Origin: Chrysomallon squamiferum
Lineage: Eukaryota; Mollusca; Gastropoda; Neomphalida; Peltospiridae
Assembly: GCA_012295275.1 (NCBI GenBank)
Contig: CM022678.1
Coordinates: 9,786,810 to 9,850,809 of the forward strand
Reading direction: 5' to 3'
DNA length: 64,000 nucleotides
The position numbers were made by a program, and so were the translations under genes. The notes beneath the pieces were generated by a model. It was not told the origin of the DNA and did not search any database. It worked only from the letters and a program-made list of their open reading frames with translations. This document shows, one piece after another, positions 59,060-64,000 of the stretch (position 1 is its first letter; each line of letters opens with the position of its first letter).

Positions 59060-59835
59060 GAGATTAACTGACTCACCAGCTGATAGATTTCTAAGGACTT
59101 CGGAACATATTTTAAAATACCACATTTTTTTGACACAAGGAAGTAAACTGGTTCAGGCTGGAGTGGGCTGTTTGGAATGTGAACTTTTTGTACTGACAAG
59201 TCAAACTGAAGAAGACAATTAGCTTTTCTCTAAACAACAAAAATGAAAACAAAAACATACTGCAATATAAAATAAATTAATCTAAGAACTAATACAATAT
59301 CCTTAAAATTATATCACTTAATATATAAAAATTACACATTATTCAAATGAATTCTTACCCTGTGCAATAGCAGTCTGTTGATACTCCAAAGTGAAGATTT
59401 AGTCTCACATGCAGAAAGATTTACAAATCACTGCCTTTGAATCCTGGGACTCATCTAAGCAAAATTAGTCAAAATCTTGAGGAAAATGCTGCAGAAACTG
59501 AACTATCCTTTCTCTGACTTCATATGTAAGGCATGTGAATTACTTTTCTTCTGCCAGATTTCTTTTCTCTCTCAGAGTTACCCCATTCAGTCTGCAGTGC
59601 TGTGAGTTTGTTCTGACTAATGCTGTAAAAAAGCAATAAAAGATATAAGCAGACAACAGTAACCCCCAACACACAAATGTCCTCTATAAAAATGAAGGAG
59701 AAATTACAAATTAACTGCTGCGTAAATAGGAGAAATACTAATGAAAAAAAACCCATACAACTTCTCTCTGCTTCACTGGAGTGCTTTGAAGAACTCCCAG
59801 AAGTATCATATCTTTTTCAGCAGCAAAACAAACAA
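59060..59835 (-). pseudogene. decayed DUF7869-type transposase-like ORF
   Basis: Minus-strand fragments, 5' to 3': EKDMILLGVLQSTPVK (about 59,775-59,825), CLTYEVRERIVQFLQHF and VPGFKGSDL (59,370-59,560), and LLQFDLSVQKVHIPNSPLQP then EPVYFLVSKKCGIL (59,075-59,225). In the family I remember as DUF7869 (transposon-derived, with a later HCDNCxGQNKN motif), the order is a similar LG.L start, LTxE..xxVVxFLxNY, LPGRVPGFKxxDL, then FDxAQQVxxPxxPxQPGPxYFLTPRKCGIF. Fragments lie in different frames and are separated by stops. The C-terminal half, with its DNCxGQNKN motif, is absent. The family name is from memory. Confidence 0.55.
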
Positions 59836-60060
59836 AAATTTGAATTCTTATAATACTTATACAGTGGTTAATTATTTGAAATAACTGTCCTAATTCAGAT
59901 GATAACATTTTTTCTTTTTTTACAAAAAATCATTTTAATGAGTCTTGTTTATCCAGATAAAATATATTACAATTGATTTAACACTTAAAATATTCTGAAT
60001 TCCAAATATAATTCTATAAGTCTCTAACATGAATAAATAATATTAATCTAGAAGAACCTA

Positions 60061-60295
60061 CTTTTTCTATAAGTTATAAAACAAGAGCCACTGTTAATAA
60101 TTTTATAGCAAATATTTATTTCACATAAAAGTTTTGTTCGTAGTTCGATAAACTGAAAGTATCGGCGTACCTTAATTTGTCAACATCTAAAATGAAATAC
60201 GAAAATTCTTTATTAATTAAAATAGCCACAAAAATTTAGTCCGAGTAATACAAATCAGCTGGTAAGACATTTTCAAACAAACCTTGACAAAAATG

Positions 60296-60339
<44 letters not shown>

Positions 60340-61081
60340 TATAGTATTATAGGCTTTTATTTTTCAAAAGAAATAAAAATTAAAGGAAAGCAACGTGAAA
60401 TGATAGCGAGTAATACTCAGTAAAGTTTAGCGTGTGACAAAAATAAGAAAATCAATGACTTTCCTCTATAAAATATGCAGCCGTTCAACTTTTCTTTTTA
60501 GTATTTTTTCTTTATTTCTTTATTTTATTTTTATTTTTATTTTTATTTATTTTTTATTCCGGGTAAGTAATCCTACCGGAATTGAAAACGAAAAACAATA
60601 GCAAATACAAAATTATAGAGTTATCTTCCATGATAACTTGTTCCGTTAACCAACCGATAATTCTTTACGTAACGCTCTAAAAGTTCGCTAAATTTGTTCG
60701 TTGGCTTCACTTTAGCCAATGAAAAGAGGAATTGAAAAGGTGAAACAATAGCAAACAATTAGTTACAGTGTTCTGCTATGACAATGTGTTCCGTTAACCA
60801 ACCGATAATTCTTTAACGTAGTGTTTATCAATAGATGTTTGCAAATAAGACAAGCCGATACGTCCAACTTATGGAACTATGGGCAATCGTTTTATGTGAA
60901 ATAAATATCTGAGACACAATTATTATAAAAGTATTATCTTGTGTTATAACTTATAGAAAAAACAGGTCACCCAAATAATATTTTTTGGGGCGACTAACCA
61001 TAATATTTCTAACATCCCAGTCGCCTGAACGGAACTTTGGTTGCATTTGGTGACCTGGCGACTGGCCATTTCGAGCCCTGC
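60061..61081. mobile_element. CAGGG-ended element with long inverted ends
   Basis: The right end, read on the minus strand from 61,081, begins CAGGGCTCGAAATGGCCAGT, then CGCCAGGTCACC, CGACTGGGATG, TTATAACACAAGATAATACT and ATTTATTTCACATAAAACGA ... GGACGTATCGGCTTG. The same blocks from TTTTTCTATAAGTTATAAAA through TTCGATAAACTGAAAGTATC occur in plus orientation at 60,061-60,170. The element thus has inverted ends of about 200 bp, and the outer 100 bp of the left one is lost. Between them is AT-rich non-coding sequence with (TAA)n. Same family as 8,024-8,330; hAT-like by its end only. Confidence 0.55.
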
Positions 61082-61153
61082 ATAATTATCTCTCATATTA
61101 AGAAATCTGTCTGTAATATAAATTGTTATTTTAATACTGTTAAAATATTTCAG

Positions 61154-61429
61154 TCAGATGATGTGAGTAATTGCTTATCAGAAAAATGTCCACAGCTATT
61201 GGATTCAAAAGATATAGTGACTACTGAACTACCACATGTAACATCTACTGTAACATTGTCAGATACCCAGTCTGATGATCTTCCAGACGACACAGAACGA
61301 AGACCACACTGTCATAGACCACACTGTCGTAGACCACACTGTCGTAGACCACACTGTCATAGCCGTAACACAGCATTAAATCCTCGTAAACATCTCCCCG
61401 ATAATGAGAACCAGTTTTGTAAACTGTAA
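61154..61429 (+). CDS. plus-strand exon-like ORF with RPHC repeats
   Basis: A good acceptor (aatatttcag at 61,144-61,153) opens a frame of 91 codons: SDDVSNCLSEKCPQLLDSKD, a Thr/Ser-rich middle, LPDDTERRPHCHRPHCRR (four 15-bp RPHC[HR] repeats) and HLPDNENQFCKL with TAA at 61427-61429. The end overlaps a consensus donor (ACT|GTAAGTGAG at 61,425), so it may instead be an internal exon of 271 nt. An AATAAA at 61,556 would suit a terminal exon. The acidic, Ser/Thr-rich composition suggests a disordered tail. No family recognised. Confidence 0.4.
   Translation, partial: SDDVSNCLSEKCPQLLDSKDIVTTELPHVTSTVTLSDTQSDDLPDDTERRPHCHRPHCRRPHCRRPHCHSRNTALNPRKHLPDNENQFCKL
61313..61366 (+). repeat. 15-bp tandem repeat within the ORF
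   Basis: Four copies of AGACCACACTGTCRT, coding for RPHCH/RPHCR. Confidence 0.9.
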
Positions 61430-61555
61430 GTGAGAATGTTGATCATTTCTCCCCTTCCATTTACTTGTGGTCCTTTTATTGAGACAGAGCAGGATGTGAA
61501 TATATATATATATATATATATTTGTCTGTGTTTGTGTGTTATTATCTTTGGAAAC

Positions 61556-61561
61556 AATAAA
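61556..61561 (+). terminator. possible polyadenylation signal AATAAA
   Basis: AATAAA 127 bp after the plus-strand TAA. The hexamer is common in AT-rich DNA, so support is positional only. Confidence 0.25.
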
Positions 61562-61569
61562 CGTTGTGA

Positions 61570-62300
61570 GCTGATATTATTCTATTCTTAAAAATAATAT
61601 TTAAGCGCATTTTAGTTATTTTCTCACAATAGTCTTAGAATGACAGAAGACACTCAGAACAGTTCTAATGAAACTAGGAGAATAGCGTCAAACATGTAGG
61701 AAGCTTCCGTTTTTCAGACAAAAATTAATTAAAAAAAAATATATTAGTGTTATTCTAGTTGTTAGCTGTTGACAAAGGGTGTACTTTATGGTGTCTGCTT
61801 CATTGTTATATAGATGATTACTGGTGGAGCAGTTATATTAATATCTAATGTAATAAGAGAACTTCAGGTATAATAAGAAATGTAAAGTGTATTACACTAT
61901 ACAACTTGCGCTGATGTACACCTTTTAATGAATGTAAGGTTATATAGATTATTACAGATTATATCCTGATATAAATATACGATATTAATAAAATATGAGA
62001 TAAACATTTCTCAACATACTTAACCTACAAACTGTAAATATCACTGATCATAATTAATTCTCATCTTTTTCTTTTTATAAGTAATTAAGCGGTTTATTTT
62101 CATAACGCCATGTAGAATTATCATTTATAACTGTCAGTAATGTCTAACAGATTAATTGTGATTATCAGTATTTTCTGTAGTGTACATAATATTTAAGTTC
62201 CGCGTACAGTAAAATTACACCTTTCTATTATGCGATTTAGAATTAGCAAAGTAAAACGTTACGTTTAATAAAACGGACACTTCATAGCGGTATCTGAAGT
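61570..62300. other. AT-rich stretch without a recognised gene
   Basis: No open frame, repeat or splice-bounded segment of note. Confidence 0.5.
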
Positions 62301-62304
62301 TAGT

Positions 62305-62435
62305 TGTTCTGCTGTGTTTGTGTTTCAGTGAAACACGTTCTGCTGTGTTTGTGTTTCAGTGAAACACGTTCTGTTGTGTTTCTGTTTCAGTGAAACATGT
62401 TCTGCTGTGTTTGTGTTTCAGTGAAACATGTTCTG
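62305..62435. repeat. 31-bp tandem repeat, 4 copies
   Basis: Unit GTTCTGCTGTGTTTGTGTTT + CAGTGAAACAC with few changes. Each copy contains a TTTCAG acceptor-like motif on the plus strand. Confidence 0.93.
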
Positions 62436-62515
62436 GCAAGTTATAACCTAATTCCTCATTTCTTTTCTTTCAACACAGAAACATGCTAATCTTTAGTACG
62501 ATCTATGAGTAACTC

Positions 62516-62715
62516 NNNNNNNNNNNNNNNNNNNNNNNNNNNNNNNNNNNNNNNNNNNNNNNNNNNNNNNNNNNNNNNNNNNNNNNNNNNNNNNNNNNNN
62601 NNNNNNNNNNNNNNNNNNNNNNNNNNNNNNNNNNNNNNNNNNNNNNNNNNNNNNNNNNNNNNNNNNNNNNNNNNNNNNNNNNNNNNNNNNNNNNNNNNNN
62701 NNNNNNNNNNNNNNN
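62516..62715. other. assembly gap (200 N)
   Basis: Run of exactly 200 N. A fixed round number suggests a scaffold gap of unknown true size. Frames crossing it are meaningless. Confidence 0.99.
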
Positions 62716-62809
62716 ATCAACAACAGAAAACCCATTAATATGAAACCGAAGACGCGAAGTCATCCAGCACTGAAATTTGTGATCAGGCTCACGGACATTG
62801 CTTGACTTG

Positions 62810-63031
62810 TCAAGACAACTCTGTGTAATTCTGAGAACGTAACATCAGCTGTGGAGAAGGGACTGACACGGCGACAGTGACAACGTGGTCACTCGTGCAG
62901 ACAGACTCTGCTCTGTCTGTGTACAACTCAGCTGTGTACATCTTCACCCACTTTTGTCCAAGTTGAACACAGACTTTGTTCAGTGAAATCAACGTCACAG
63001 CAGTGAATTTGATTCTTGAATCTGTTGTTAA
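62810..63031 (-). CDS. possible exon, strand uncertain
   Basis: A GC-richer block next to the gap. On the minus strand an acceptor (tttaacaacag) opens a frame SRIKFTAVTLISLNKVCVQL, GQKWVKMYTAELYTDRAESV ... to TGA at 62810-62812. A second minus frame reads CDVDFTEQSLCSTWTK before a stop, faintly like a MAM domain. A plus frame (TDTATVTTWSLVQTDSALSV) is also open. I cannot choose between them from sequence alone. Confidence 0.25.
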   Translation of the reverse strand, partial: LTTDSRIKFTAVTLISLNKVCVQLGQKWVKMYTAELYTDRAESVCTSDHVVTVAVSVPSPQLMLRSQNYTELS

Positions 63032-63187
63032 ATTTAATTTAAAACTACAAAATAAACTACAGCATAAAAGTAGTTGAGTAACACCTGACACACACACACA
63101 CACAGACACACATAGCACAAGTATAATCAAGTCCAGAGCAACTTAACATAAATTTTAAAAAAAGTAAATCATAAATTAAATAAAAAA

Positions 63188-63194
<7 letters not shown>

Positions 63195-63243
<49 letters not shown>
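63195..63243. repeat. (TA)n microsatellite
   Basis: About 24 TA units. Confidence 0.97.
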
Positions 63244-63248
<5 letters not shown>

Positions 63249-63249
63249 C

Positions 63250-64000
63250 AACTAAATAAGTACATAAATAAATAAAAAGTCCTCAGTGAGTTGACACATA
63301 GTTGTTTACTTTGGTGTGCTGCACGTGTCAGTTGCTTTAAGCAAGGTTTATAAAGCGATTATCTCAATTGTGTACAAGTTTCTCCAACATCAAACAAGAA
63401 GTAAATCCGTAAAGACCAGTCATTTTTCCATAAAATAAACTACACAAATACTGTACTGAAAGAAAAAACAAATAAAATAAAACAAAATAAAATAAAGCAA
63501 CACAACCACCTCTGTTAAAATAAACGTACTAATTATAAATCGATATATTGTTTTTGTTTTAGTTACAGGAAATTTCTTTTCATCTCATTATTAGCCAATC
63601 ATAGACTGTAAACTTCAAATAAGAGACGTTGGTATTTTGTCCCCTACTTCTTCTTTCTTCTTATTTATTTATTTATTTATTTATATATTTAACTCAAGGT
63701 TCCACTGTATAAATCAACACCATATTACATAACATGGTTTGCGTACTGAAAACTGTTCATGCAGCTGTAACTATCTTTATTTAAAAAGTATTTCAGTTAA
63801 AATACATTTATCATGTTTTAGATTTGTTTTGTTTTGATATAATACCGCGTAATAAACACGTAAAACATGAAATTCACCTAACGCGAAAAAATATGTTTAA
63901 GTCGTCGACACATTAATATAACGAGCTTTTTATATTTTATTCTATTTTATTATTTCTTTAATTGTTACAAGTCTATAACTAGTACTAGCAGTCCACTGTT
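63250..64000. other. AT-rich stretch without a recognised gene
   Basis: (AATAAA)-type runs at 63,468-63,500 and (TTTA)n at 63,661-63,682. Nothing coding recognised. Confidence 0.5.

Noticed and set aside
62493-62763. ORFs spanning the N gap
   Set aside because: They consist of unknown residues and are artefacts of the gap.

Overview
This is AT-rich, intron-rich animal DNA with very heavy repeat content. It has long microsatellites ((CT)n, (CA)n, (TA)n, (TTA)n), many minisatellite arrays, and short phase-matched exons between GT/AG sites. The gene families (CUB, Ig, EGF and LRR proteins, and a homologue of human MCC) and the AAGGGARATAACTC-like stretches (near 32,670, 32,930, 42,690 and 57,425) suggest a lophotrochozoan, probably a mollusc and perhaps a gastropod. 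That placement is inference. All the recognisable host genes but one candidate exon lie on the minus strand. One 200-bp assembly gap lies at 62,516-62,715.

Layout. (1) 2.8-6.0 kb: exons of an EGF-like protein, one with an in-frame TAG, with a possible further exon at 7.8 kb beyond a 62-bp array. (2) 8-22 kb: mainly repeats and decayed mobile DNA: a CAGGG-ended element, a mariner-like MITE, a MULE/FLYWCH-type transposase remnant and a CpG-rich diverged repeat. (3) 22.4-30.8 kb: a well-resolved receptor gene coding for signal peptide, CUB-like domain, two Ig domains, a transmembrane helix, a 22-nt microexon and possibly a tail exon with an ITIM-like motif. Its second Ig exon and its TM exon are each exactly 1 nt short of the length the splice phases require. 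(4) 31-44 kb: no convincing gene; 23-bp and 39-bp satellites, a (CT)n tract of about 230 bp and a TIR DNA transposon. (5) 44.0-50.8 kb: an LRR gene whose exon series resembles the LRR domain of TONSL. One exon carries six copies of a 64-bp unit, and collapsing them to one restores the frame. (6) 51.9-57.5 kb: the C-terminal half of an MCC homologue, with in-frame stops, frameshifts and about 15 tandem copies of an exon end plus its splice donor. (7) 59.0-59.8 kb: a decayed transposase-like ORF of the family I recall as DUF7869, just 5' of the last recognisable MCC exon. (8) 60-61.1 kb: a CAGGG-ended element with long inverted ends, then a plus-strand exon-like ORF with RPHC repeats. (9) 62.8-63.0 kb: a possible exon of uncertain strand.

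The main theme is that minisatellites have grown out of exon ends, splice donors included. The genes here also carry many frame lesions. Single-base indels could be assembly error, but the stop codons and the non-triplet array point to pseudogenisation or VNTR-disrupted alleles. Read data or transcripts would separate these.
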